64,000 bases of DNA from the NCBI RefSeq assembly GCF_000732615.1, contig NZ_JPGL01000036.1:1-64000 (forward strand). Reading direction: 5' to 3'. Of the stretch, positions 1 to 7,584 are shown one piece after another. Numbering within the stretch: position 1 is the first letter of the stretch; every line of letters starts with the position of its first letter. The translations under genes and the position numbers were made by a program. Source of the stretch: Burkholderia paludis. Lineage in GTDB: Bacteria; Pseudomonadota; Gammaproteobacteria; Burkholderiales; Burkholderiaceae. The notes beneath the pieces were generated by a model that worked only from the letters and a program-made list of their open reading frames with translations, was not told the origin of the DNA and searched no databases.

Positions 1-1
1 G

Positions 2-130
2 GAAGCACACCGGGATATCAGCCACTACCTGATGCATCGGTACAACTGGATACGGCCGCATCAGTTCAATGACGGACTGGCGCCGGCTGTTGCGGAAGAA
101 AAACTTAACGCAGTGTCCGGGGTTGGTTGA
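2..130 (+). pseudogene. IS3-family transposase OrfB, C-terminal fragment
   Basis: The first bases encode the C-terminal 42 residues of an IS3-family OrfB (DDE transposase). The tail contains YNWIRPHQFNDGL and AVAEEKLN, typical of the end of these proteins, and stops at TGA 128-130. The upstream part lies outside the window, so whether the rest of the element is intact cannot be judged. The coding end is followed almost at once by a plausible IS terminus, so this is the right end of an inserted IS3 element. Confidence 0.8.
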
Positions 131-138
131 CCACTACA
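126..138 (+). repeat. Putative right terminal repeat of the IS3 element
   Basis: The sequence GTTGACCACTACA overlaps the transposase stop and ends in CA, as IS3-family ends do. An unrelated open frame starts immediately after it. The left end and target duplication are outside the window, so the boundary is inferred. Confidence 0.45.
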
Positions 139-531
139 GATGTCGCTGGCGCAGAAAACCTGACAGATGACAAGCAAGACAAGGACATCGGCCGCATCGC
201 TGCCTTCTGCGCAGCCCCGCAGAGGAAACCACCGGAACTTGGGACCTTTTCGCACTTCCTGCAAACGGTGATTCACAGCCAAGAACGGCGGCTAGCTAGC
301 CCATTAATCCGCAGTTTTTTACGGCTCACGGGCCAATGGGTCGGTTCAAGTTGGCTTCTTGATCCCGATGGGTTGCATCGCACGCTCACGCAGCTCACAA
401 AATCCTACCGGAACCGAGCTGCGCACATCGACGAGATGACCCGGGACGACTACCTTGGCTGCCGCGAAACGGTGATCGGTACAAGCGGACTGGTATGGAA
501 ACTGATTGTCTCGACAGAGCGCCACAAGTGA
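139..531 (+). pseudogene. Unrecognised protein, C-terminal part, cut by the IS3 element
   Basis: An open frame of about 130 codons runs out of the IS3 end and stops at 529-531. It has no start or ribosome site of its own; the only start in frame is a TTG inside the IS terminus. The C-terminal part (HFLQTVIHSQERRL, then SYRNRAAHIDEMTRDDY and GLVWKLI) looks like a real folded, mostly helical domain rather than random translation. I do not recognise the family; the RNRAAH segment is vaguely HEPN-like. The simplest reading is that IS3 inserted into a larger gene and only its 3' end remains here. Confidence 0.5.
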
Positions 532-711
532 GCCTTAGTCCGGCACTTTGGACCAGCGCAGGGTGTCGTTCCAGGAACCGCCAGCGCTGCTGGGAACAAA
601 ATTACTTTGAGAGCAGGAACATAATTGCTTAAACAGACGGCAATAGCCACGTCTGGTTACGCGCATAGTTGATTTTACATAATCATAGTTATCGACAATT
701 TTGGTGTAAGA

Positions 712-752
712 GCAAAGTTGTAATGTCGCATCTAGGCAAAGTTGAAATGTCG
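712..752 (+). repeat. Two 17-bp direct repeats, probable end of the ISNCY-type element
   Basis: GCAAAGTTGTAATGTCG (712-728) and GCAAAGTTGAAATGTCG (736-752) differ at one position and are spaced 24 bp apart start to start. They lie 79 bp before the transposase start. Iterated transposase-binding repeats at an element end are expected for this class. No matching right end is visible. The rest of 532-806 shows no gene. Confidence 0.5.
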
Positions 753-830
753 TAGCTCGAGGGTTTCGGCGCATGCTGGCGGCGGTTCGAACTGCCGGAG
801 CGCATCGTGGGCCAACCTGGACTGATCACC

Positions 831-1679
831 ATGAGCATGCGGGAGCTGGATCGTCTGAAAGTCGTGGAAGCTGTGATCGAGCAGCGTCTGATGCCTTGGC
901 GAGCCGCGGAGCGGCTCGGGGTCAGTCGACGGCAGATTGAACGGCTGGTCGCCCGGTATCGGGCTGCTGGCCCGGCCGGGCTGCTTTCGCAGCGCCGTGG
1001 CCATGCGAGCAACCATCAACTGCCCGAGGATTTGGCGCATCGTGCCTTGAGCCTGATTCGGGCGCGCTACGCCGATTTTGGGCCGACGCTGGCCTGCGAG
1101 AAGCTGTGGGAATGCCACGGGCTGCAGGTGTCAAAGGAAACGGTCAGGAAGCTGATGACGGACGCTGGGCTCTGGATTCCGCGCCGGCAACGACCGCCGA
1201 AGGTCTACCAGCCGCGAGCGCGCCGGGCGTGCCTGGGTGAACTGATCCAGATCGACGGCAGCGATCATCGGTGGTTCGAGGAACGGGCGCCGGCCTGCAC
1301 GCTGCTGGTGTATGTCGACGACGCGACGAGCCGGCTGATGCATCTGCACTTTACGGCAACCGAATCGACCTTCAGCTACTTCGAGGCAACGCGGGCGTAT
1401 CTGGAGCACTACGGCAAGCCGGTAGCGTTCTACAGCGACAAGTACAGCGTGTTCCGCAGCCCGAAGGCCAGCAAGACCGGCAGCAGTGTGACGCAGTTTG
1501 GTCGCGCCATGTATGAGCTGAACATCGACACGTTCTGCGCGAACAGCAGCTCGGCCAAGGGGCGTGTCGAGCGAGCGCACCTGACGTTGCAAGACCGATT
1601 GGTCAAGGAGATGCGATTGCGCGGGATCAACACGGTGGCCGACGCCAACGCTTACGCGCCCTCCTTCATCGCCACGTAA
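831..1679 (+). pseudogene. ISNCY-type transposase, C-terminally truncated
   Basis: This is a DDE transposase of the group often labelled ISNCY. I chose ATG 831 (MSMRELDRLK), the usual start in this group, over the upstream GTG at 807. It has an N-terminal helix-turn-helix (AAERLGVSRRQIERL) and a catalytic core with the three acidic residues in context: IQIDGS, FYSDKYSVF and GRVERAH. Relatives are about 400 residues or longer; this one stops after 282. The stop is a lesion: beyond the TAA the same frame still reads NARFAKPQR, the expected continuation, before a second stop at about 1710. The element is therefore probably dead despite an intact catalytic triad. Confidence 0.8.
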
Positions 1680-1857
1680 AACGCGCGCTTCGCGAAACCG
1701 CAGCGCTGAACCGGTGGCGTAGCGCGTTTCATCCCGCTACCGCCACGCCACCGCAGAGCTGCCCATGATTTACCGCATGATGCATGCCGGTCCGGTCCCC
1801 GCTTGCAAACTGCCTCAAATCACGGGATCTCGTCGGATCGCGACGTCGGGCCGGCGA

Positions 1858-3024
1858 TCAGAAGCTGTGTTGCATGCCAATGTTGACCTGAACCTGGTTG
1901 CCGCCCGATGCCGTGTTGCCAAAGTCAGCGGCCGACGCCTGAGCGCCCAACGCATGGACATAGGCCCCCATGGCGTAAACCGCGGTCCTCTTCGACAGCG
2001 AGTACGTCGCACCCAGTGACACCTGGTTGATCGATGCCATCGTGCGGCCAGCTGCAGCTTGCGTGGGCGTGGCGGCGGAACCGTAGACATACGTGTACCC
2101 GGTGTCCAGCGACAGCGCCGGCGTTACCTGATACTGCAGGAGCGCACCGAGTACGTTGAAGTGGATCGACGGCTGGCCGTTGTTGCCTTGGTACTGAGCG
2201 TTCGAGTAGCGCAAGCCAGCCGTATAGGGGCCAACCTGGTATTGAGCGGCGACTTGAGCGATGCCCGCGCTCTTGAATGCATTGCCGCCGTTGTAGCCCG
2301 AACTCGGATAGCCCAGCGCACCACCGAAGCCCGGTTGTGCCGTTGCGTTCAACCACCCGTTCTCACCCTGGTTCGCAGCATGGAAGTAGCCGCCGGCGAC
2401 CGTCAGGCCACCTTGGGCGTAGTTCGCCGCCACCGACCACGATTGCCCCGAACCCATCGCGCCGGCAACACCGCCGAACGAGTACGCGCCTTCGGCCTGG
2501 AAGCCGTTGATGATCGGCGAAATGTACTTCACGGCGCTGTTCTGGTTCGTCGTGTTGTCGTTGTTGTCCACATCGCCCGGGGTTGAGAATGCCGACGCCG
2601 AAATGGCGTCGCCCGTCAGGCCCTGGACCATCTCCGTCACGGCGTCGAGCTGGCGCCCCATTCGCAGGGTACCGTACCGGTCGGACGTGAGGCCTACGTA
2701 AGCCTGGCGGTTGAACAGCGAGCGCGTGGAGCCAATGGGCCCCTGCCCGTTTATGCCGCCTGTCCCGATGTTGAAACCATTTTCGATCTTGAATACAGCC
2801 TTGAGGCCGCCGCCAAGGTCTTCCTGTCCCTTGAGGCCCCACTTGTTCGAACCCGAGGCGCCGCCATCGAGGCCGAACCGATCGTGGCCATTGATGTTCG
2901 ACGTGTAGCCGATACCTGCATCGAGCATCCCGTACAGGGTGATCGACGACTGTGCCATTGCAGCCGACGATGCGGCAAAGGCGGAAACAGCCATAACGCT
3001 GACTTTGATTTTTTTGTTTTTCAT
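1858..3024 (-). CDS. Outer-membrane general porin (Gram-negative porin family)
   Basis: A trimeric 16-stranded beta-barrel diffusion porin for small hydrophilic solutes, of the type common in Burkholderia. The 388-residue precursor has a Sec signal peptide (MKNKKIKVSVMAVSAFAASSAAMA, cleaved before QSS), then SSITLYGMLDAGIGY, the hallmark first strand. It ends in HSF; the terminal Phe is the BAM-recognition signal. Length is normal (350-390). It is monocistronic between IS remnants and a long intergenic stretch. It could take part in antibiotic or nutrient permeability, but solute specificity cannot be read from the sequence. Confidence 0.95.
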   Translation of the reverse strand: MKNKKIKVSVMAVSAFAASSAAMAQSSITLYGMLDAGIGYTSNINGHDRFGLDGGASGSNKWGLKGQEDLGGGLKAVFKIENGFNIGTGGINGQGPIGSTRSLFNRQAYVGLTSDRYGTLRMGRQLDAVTEMVQGLTGDAISASAFSTPGDVDNNDNTTNQNSAVKYISPIINGFQAEGAYSFGGVAGAMGSGQSWSVAANYAQGGLTVAGGYFHAANQGENGWLNATAQPGFGGALGYPSSGYNGGNAFKSAGIAQVAAQYQVGPYTAGLRYSNAQYQGNNGQPSIHFNVLGALLQYQVTPALSLDTGYTYVYGSAATPTQAAAGRTMASINQVSLGATYSLSKRTAVYAMGAYVHALGAQASAADFGNTASGGNQVQVNIGMQHSF

Positions 3025-3985
3025 CGGTATTTCACTGTCAGGAGTGGTTTCGAGATTGATGGAAACGGGTTTTGTTGTATTCGAATGCAGATGACGGCGC
3101 CGGCCTGCGCGTTGTCTCGGTCGCAGCAGTCGGCGTCAGATTCGTTCAATCGGCATATTTAAATTCAATAAATTCGTCCTCCTAAAATTGACCCGAAGGG
3201 AGGGACCACACGTCTCGATCTATCCGGCACTCCCCCGGTTGAAACGGGCGCGGCGCCCCTGCCTGGGCGACAACCGCTCCCTTGCTGCCATTGCCGTTCC
3301 AGCTATACAGCGCCGTGAATCGATACAGTACCGAGTCCCGCGAAGCTCGTGACGACGAAACCGGAGCACGCGCCACCTGCAATTGAATAGCCGGAATTAC
3401 CGGCCTCCACTGGAGGTTGGTTGGGCGTCCGGTTCAGCCGCCGGCGAAGTACGCGGCGCTTTCCGCCAGACGCCAATGCAGCCGGGTTGCACTTTGCAGG
3501 CAGAAAAACCATATCAGGAACATAATTTTTCGTCAAAATTTGTTAGATATAAGTTTATCTTTTTTGATAGCGTTGCCATCACGCGAAATCAATGCAAGGC
3601 GCGACAGAACGCCGGTCACTTCATGCTGCTGCGCGCCTTCTTGTCTGGCCGCCTCGGCTGTCCGATTTGAACTCGCTGCTATCGATAACCACGATCGCTC
3701 GCGTGGACAGCTTCAGGTCACGGCATGACATCGCGAAGCGTCGGCATTGCATTGCGAATGCCCTTCCCGTTGCTGCGCCTGAACCGGGCAATGGTGTCGA
3801 AATCCGGGTGCGAACCGAATCGATTCCAGCCCTCGCCTTCGACAAAACGCCCTCGCCTCGCATCGGTACGGGCAGATTCAGCCCAGGTGATCGCGGACGT
3901 TTTCACCCGGCCTCGGCGAATGGGAGACGGCCGACGGGCTCGAACAGTTCATCGTCAATCGATCCTTGAAATTGCGCACGCGGCG
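3025..3985. other. Long intergenic stretch with IS debris and an AT-rich patch
   Basis: About 960 bp without an intact gene. It contains the porin upstream region (AT-rich near 3160-3180), a markedly AT-rich patch at about 3510-3600, and the IS1182-like relic annotated separately. Short open frames on both strands at 3182-3670 have neither ribosome sites nor recognisable domains. The composition and relics mark it as a site of past insertion and decay. Confidence 0.6.
3666..3810 (-). pseudogene. IS1182-like transposase relic, frameshifted
   Basis: Read on the minus strand, one frame gives HPDFDTIARFRRSNGKGIRNA (3810-3748). The adjacent frame continues MQCRRFAMSCRDLKL and RAIVVIDSSEFKSD (3752-3666). 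Joined, these match the conserved block of IS1182-family transposases in which 'DFxTIAxFRRxN..AIR' precedes '..FVxLCRxLxL..xxVAIDGSKFKA'. A frameshift near 3750 separates the halves, and the Gly of the DGSKFK motif is Ser here. The flanks show no further similarity I can see, so this is a decayed internal fragment. The family call rests on motif recall. Confidence 0.55.
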
Positions 3986-4654
3986 CTAGCTTTTGTCTCT
4001 GCCCGCCCGGGATTCGCGAAGTGCGCCCTGCATGACGACGCCAGCCGCTTCGATATGCGCTCTCGTCAGGCGCTTGGCGGTACGCCGGTCGCGAGCAAGC
4101 ACGGCATCCAGGATTTCGACGTGTTCCGCAGAGGAAACGGGCTGGTACCGCTGTAGTTGCCAAACGAGCCTGAGATAGCGATCGGTCTTGCGCCAGATCG
4201 CTTCGAGGGTCTCAAGCAAATGCCGTTTGCCGCTTGCCTGGTAGATGGCCCGATGAAACGCCCAGTTATCGAGCGACCAGTCTTCCAGCTCGTGGGCGTC
4301 CGCGTCGCGCGTGAGAATCGCGCGTGCCGTGGCCTCGTCGGCGGCGCCGAACGAATCGATGGCGGAATCGAGCGCGAGCAACTCGAGCACAACCCGCATT
4401 TCCGTCAGCTCCGATGCTTCGGCCGACGTCATCGCCGAAACGAACGCCCCTCGGTTCGGCACGATCGTCACGAACCCGCTCGCCTGCAATTGCACGAACG
4501 CCTCCCGCACCGGGATATGGCTTGTTCCAAATTCCTTCGCGATCAGATCCTGGCGCAACTGCGTTCCGGGCACCCAGGTTCCGTCCGTGATGCGTTCGCG
4601 CAGGCGATCGGCCAGACCGCTCAAAGAAATCTTGCTATCGACTGATTTTTTCAT
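3986..4654 (-). CDS. GntR-family regulator, FCD (FadR) subfamily
   Basis: A 222-residue transcription factor with an N-terminal winged helix (LADRLRERITDGTWVPGTQLRQDLIAKEFGTSHIPVREAF, roughly residues 13-52) and a C-terminal all-helical FCD ligand-binding domain. The FCD metal/ligand residues are suggested by the conserved Asp/His pattern (DNWAFHRAIY and AEHVEILDAV). It is transcribed divergently from the aminotransferase gene with only 32 bp between the start codons, so it very likely controls that gene and itself. A 14-bp perfect palindrome abuts its start codon. The effector is probably the aminotransferase substrate or a related acid. Confidence 0.9.
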   Translation of the reverse strand: MKKSVDSKISLSGLADRLRERITDGTWVPGTQLRQDLIAKEFGTSHIPVREAFVQLQASGFVTIVPNRGAFVSAMTSAEASELTEMRVVLELLALDSAIDSFGAADEATARAILTRDADAHELEDWSLDNWAFHRAIYQASGKRHLLETLEAIWRKTDRYLRLVWQLQRYQPVSSAEHVEILDAVLARDRRTAKRLTRAHIEAAGVVMQGALRESRAGRDKS

Positions 4655-4668
4655 TTTAATATATTAAA
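4655..4668. promoter_or_regulatory. Perfect 14-bp palindrome between divergent gntR-type and aminotransferase genes
   Basis: TTTAATATATTAAA is its own reverse complement and lies directly upstream of the regulator's ATG. It is the only strong dyad in the 32-bp gap. Its position would let a bound dimer block both divergent units. Because it is pure AT it could also simply be part of a promoter. Confidence 0.45.
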
Positions 4669-4686
4669 CCGACCTCGGAGGCTGCC

Positions 4687-5844
4687 ATGACAGTATCGAG
4701 ATTGAGAAATATTCCTGGTATCGGGGTCGATCGCGTGGGCGACGCGGCGGACTTGCTGGGCGACCCGGACATTCTAAGGCTTGAAAATCTCGATACCGAC
4801 CTGCGGCCGCCGGCAGTGGCGCTGGCGCGGACGCACGACGCGATAGAGGACGATTCCGCCAATAGCTACCTTCCATTTACGGGCCAGCGGCCGCTGCGGG
4901 AAGCGGCCGCCGCCCGCGTGGGACAGGCTGCGGGCGTCACTTATGACGCCGCAAGCGAGTGCATCGTGTCCGCGGGCGGGCTGGCGGGAATACTGAACGT
5001 GCTGCTGGCAATCGTCGAGCCCGGCGACGAGGTGGTGCTGACGGATCCGACTTACGCAGGCTTGATCAACCGCGTGCATCTGGCCGGCGGCATCCCGAAG
5101 TTCGGGCGCCTCGTCCCTGCGGCGGACGGCTGGCGCCTTGATCTCGACAGTCTCGCGGCGGCAATCGGGCCGCGGACGAAAGCCCTGTTGATCATGGCGC
5201 CGTCGATGCCGAGCGGTTACGTCCCGTCGCGGGACGAATGGTCGGCAATAACGACACATTGCGTGGAGCGCGGCATATGGCTCGTCTATGACGCCGCCAT
5301 GGAGCGCATCTTGTTCGACGGCCGACGCGTCGTACATCCGGCGAGTTTTCCCGGCATGCGAGCGCTGACGATCACGGTCGGCGCCGTTTCGAAGGAGTAT
5401 CGGATGATCGGGTGGCGCGTCGGATGGATCGTCGGTCCGGCATCGATCATGAACGACGTGCGCCTCGTCAGTCTGTCGAACGTGGTCTGCCAGGTCGGGA
5501 TTGCGATGGCGGGGGCGACGGCCGCACTGACCGCAACCGACGACGGCGTGGCTCAGGCCGTGGCGGAGTGGGAAGCGCGTCGCGACTTCCTGATGGATGC
5601 GCTTGCCGACCTGCCGGTGATCCGTCCTCACGGCGGCTGGTCGATGCTGCTCGACACCCGAAGGTTGGGCATCGAACCCGCCGATGCCTCGAAGCGACTG
5701 CTGGAGCACGGCAAAGTCGCGGCAACACCGATGAGCGGCTGGGGCCCCGGGGCGGATCGCTACCTGCGCTTCGTCTTCGCAAACGAGTCCGTTTCTCGCT
5801 TGACGGACATTCGCGAGCGCATTCGCCGTGCGTGGGGCGCGTGA
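4687..5844 (+). CDS. PLP-dependent aminotransferase, class I/II (fold type I)
   Basis: A 385-residue cytosolic aminotransferase. The ribosome site GGAGG lies 7 bp before ATG 4687. Family signatures are visible: NSYLPFTGQRPLREA (substrate entry/N-terminal arm), DPTYAGLINRVHLAGG, MAPSMPSGYVPS (usually N-P-x-NPTG; here the NP is replaced by MPSG), and VSKEYRMIGWRVGW with K236 as the likely PLP Schiff-base lysine, followed by the phosphate/carboxylate-binding Arg region. The substrate is unknown. Pairing with a divergent FCD regulator suggests inducible amino-acid or amine use. The altered NPTG motif makes an unusual substrate possible. Confidence 0.85.
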   Translation: MTVSRLRNIPGIGVDRVGDAADLLGDPDILRLENLDTDLRPPAVALARTHDAIEDDSANSYLPFTGQRPLREAAAARVGQAAGVTYDAASECIVSAGGLAGILNVLLAIVEPGDEVVLTDPTYAGLINRVHLAGGIPKFGRLVPAADGWRLDLDSLAAAIGPRTKALLIMAPSMPSGYVPSRDEWSAITTHCVERGIWLVYDAAMERILFDGRRVVHPASFPGMRALTITVGAVSKEYRMIGWRVGWIVGPASIMNDVRLVSLSNVVCQVGIAMAGATAALTATDDGVAQAVAEWEARRDFLMDALADLPVIRPHGGWSMLLDTRRLGIEPADASKRLLEHGKVAATPMSGWGPGADRYLRFVFANESVSRLTDIRERIRRAWGA

Positions 5845-5893
5845 CGCACCCTCACGGCCGGCAATTCGGCGCCGGCGCCACCACGAACGCAAG

Positions 5894-6793
5894 TCAGGCG
5901 CGGGCGCGCTGTCCCGGCACGGCGGACAGCGCCTTCAACATCTCTGCAAACAGGCTCGCCGCGCGGGTTCGGCCTGTTCTTTTCGGCCACAGCAGGCCCA
6001 GATCGCGCGACAGCTCGGGGCCCGTGATGCGCAGCAGGTCGACGTGTTCGGCGCGCGCCGCGGCGCTTTCGGGGACGATGGTTGCAAGCTGTCCTTGGGC
6101 CGCGACGGCGAGCAGCGACTCGGCCGTATCCATTTCCACCGCGACCTGCAGACGCGCGCCGACGTCGCTGAACGTCTGCTCGATCAGGACGCGCGTCGAG
6201 AACCGCGACGTCAGCAGCGCCAGCGGGATCGAATCAAGCGTCTTCCACTGGATCCGGCGTTTCTTCGCGAGAGGATGATGCCGGCCGACCGCCAACACGA
6301 GTCGTTCCGTGAACAGATACTCGGATTCGACATCGTCCCGCGACGCTGGATGAAATGCGATGCCGAGATCGAGCGTGCCGAGGGCGAGGTTTTCCTCCAG
6401 CTCGGCGGCCAGGAGATCCCGAACCGCGATGCGCACTTTCGGGTAACGCCGATTGAAGGCGGCGATCGCGTCCGGCAGAAACGACAGCGGAAACACCGGG
6501 ATGGCGCCCAGCGTGAACGTCCCGGCCTCGAGTGCGTTGAGTTCCTGAACGGCTCGCCTGGCGTGCGTCGCTTCGTTGCAGGCACGCGCGGCATAGTCGC
6601 GAAACACGCGACCCGCCTGCGTGAGCCGGATGCTGCGCCCCACCCTGTCGAACAGCGCGGCGCCCAGTTCCTCCTCGAGCTGATGCAGCGCGTGCGACAG
6701 CGTTGATTGCGCGACGCACATCGTTTCGGCGGCCCGCGACAGATTGTTCAGTTCAGCGATGGCCAGAAAATAGCGAAGGTGCCGCAGTTCCAT
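5894..6793 (-). CDS. LysR-family regulator, CynR-like
   Basis: I chose the internal ATG at 6793 (MELRHLRYFLAIAEL), the canonical LysR start; an upstream ATG at 6841 would add 16 atypical residues. The winged helix is LSRAAETMCVAQSTLSHALHQLEEELGAALFDR. The effector domain begins near residue 90 (TFTLGAIPVFPLSFLP) and runs to the C-terminus. About 299 residues, normal length. It is divergent from the RidA-family gene, and a T-N11-A palindrome at 6910-6924 lies between them, so RidA is its probable target. Confidence 0.9.
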   Translation of the reverse strand: MELRHLRYFLAIAELNNLSRAAETMCVAQSTLSHALHQLEEELGAALFDRVGRSIRLTQAGRVFRDYAARACNEATHARRAVQELNALEAGTFTLGAIPVFPLSFLPDAIAAFNRRYPKVRIAVRDLLAAELEENLALGTLDLGIAFHPASRDDVESEYLFTERLVLAVGRHHPLAKKRRIQWKTLDSIPLALLTSRFSTRVLIEQTFSDVGARLQVAVEMDTAESLLAVAAQGQLATIVPESAAARAEHVDLLRITGPELSRDLGLLWPKRTGRTRAASLFAEMLKALSAVPGQRARA

Positions 6794-6909
6794 GGGTGCC
6801 TGCCAAGGTGTCTTCACGGGGCCGTCCGGACACGGCCGCACACGCGTGCCAGTCGGTTGCGCCAGCGTAGCAACATCGATCGACCGTGTCGAACGGTTTC
6901 ATCTAATTA

Positions 6910-6924
6910 ATTCATTTTATGAAT
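6910..6924. promoter_or_regulatory. Candidate LysR operator (T-N11-A dyad)
   Basis: ATTCATTTTATGAAT is a perfect 6-3-6 inverted repeat containing the T-N11-A core recognised by LysR proteins. It sits between the divergent CynR-like regulator (start 6793) and the RidA-family gene (start 7034), in an otherwise GC-rich context. Confidence 0.45.
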
Positions 6925-7033
6925 CGTCGACGGCCACTTATCATCCGGCCTGTTACCGGTCGTTGGCGCAGGTGGTACACGAACGAAGCGGCCGACGGCG
7001 CCTGACACCGTGCAATTCAATCCGGAGCCTGAC

Positions 7034-7495
7034 ATGAGCGATGCCATCCTGCGACACCCGACTCCCTTGTCGATCCAGGAATCCTGGGCGCGAGAATTCT
7101 CGCAGGCGATCGAAATTCCAGCAGGCGCGAAAACCATCACGTTGAGCGGTGTGGGCGCATTGCCATGCAACCGCGAGGCCGGGCCGCGCACGGTCGCGTA
7201 TTTCGGCGACATGCAGACGCAGACGAGAAGCGTACTCGACCAGATTCGGCAGATCCTGGAATCCAGGGGGTACGCGCTTGGCGATGTCGTCGCGGTACAG
7301 GCGCTGTTCGTTGCGGATCCGGCGAATGACGGCATGCCCGACTTCGACGCTTTTTCCACGGTCTATCGCGACTATTTCGGGTCGCCGGCGCAACCGGCAT
7401 TGCCCACTCGCACGCGTGCGCAGGTGGTGCGGCTGGTCGAGCCCGGCTGGCTGGTCGAAGTGACCGTGACCGCCGCAAGGGTCGTGAACGCGTGA
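7034..7495 (+). CDS. RidA/YjgF/UK114-family protein
   Basis: A 153-residue trimeric RidA-family protein. True RidA hydrolyses reactive enamine/imine intermediates made by PLP enzymes; subfamilies act in amino-acid or aromatic catabolism. I chose ATG 7034 (MSDAILRH), with GGAG about 8 bp upstream, over the ATG at 7010. The C-terminal motif TRAQVVRL..GWLVEVTVTA carries the conserved Arg that binds the substrate carboxylate. It is controlled presumably by the divergent CynR-like regulator. The nearby aminotransferase (4687) is a possible source of imine intermediates, though they are not in one operon. Confidence 0.85.
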   Translation: MSDAILRHPTPLSIQESWAREFSQAIEIPAGAKTITLSGVGALPCNREAGPRTVAYFGDMQTQTRSVLDQIRQILESRGYALGDVVAVQALFVADPANDGMPDFDAFSTVYRDYFGSPAQPALPTRTRAQVVRLVEPGWLVEVTVTAARVVNA

Positions 7496-7584
7496 AGTTT
7501 CCGGCGCGGGCCCGCGATGCCTGAAACGTGGCGCTCCGACGCAGCCTGTATCGCTGCATCGAAGCGCGATCGTGGCGCGGTATG

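Noticed and set aside
831-1679. Intact ISNCY element
   Set aside because: The frame stops after about 282 residues while the expected sequence continues past the stop, and no right end is found.
3182-3670. Several short open frames in the intergenic region after the porin
   Set aside because: No ribosome sites, no recognisable domains and irregular codon use; treated as non-coding debris.
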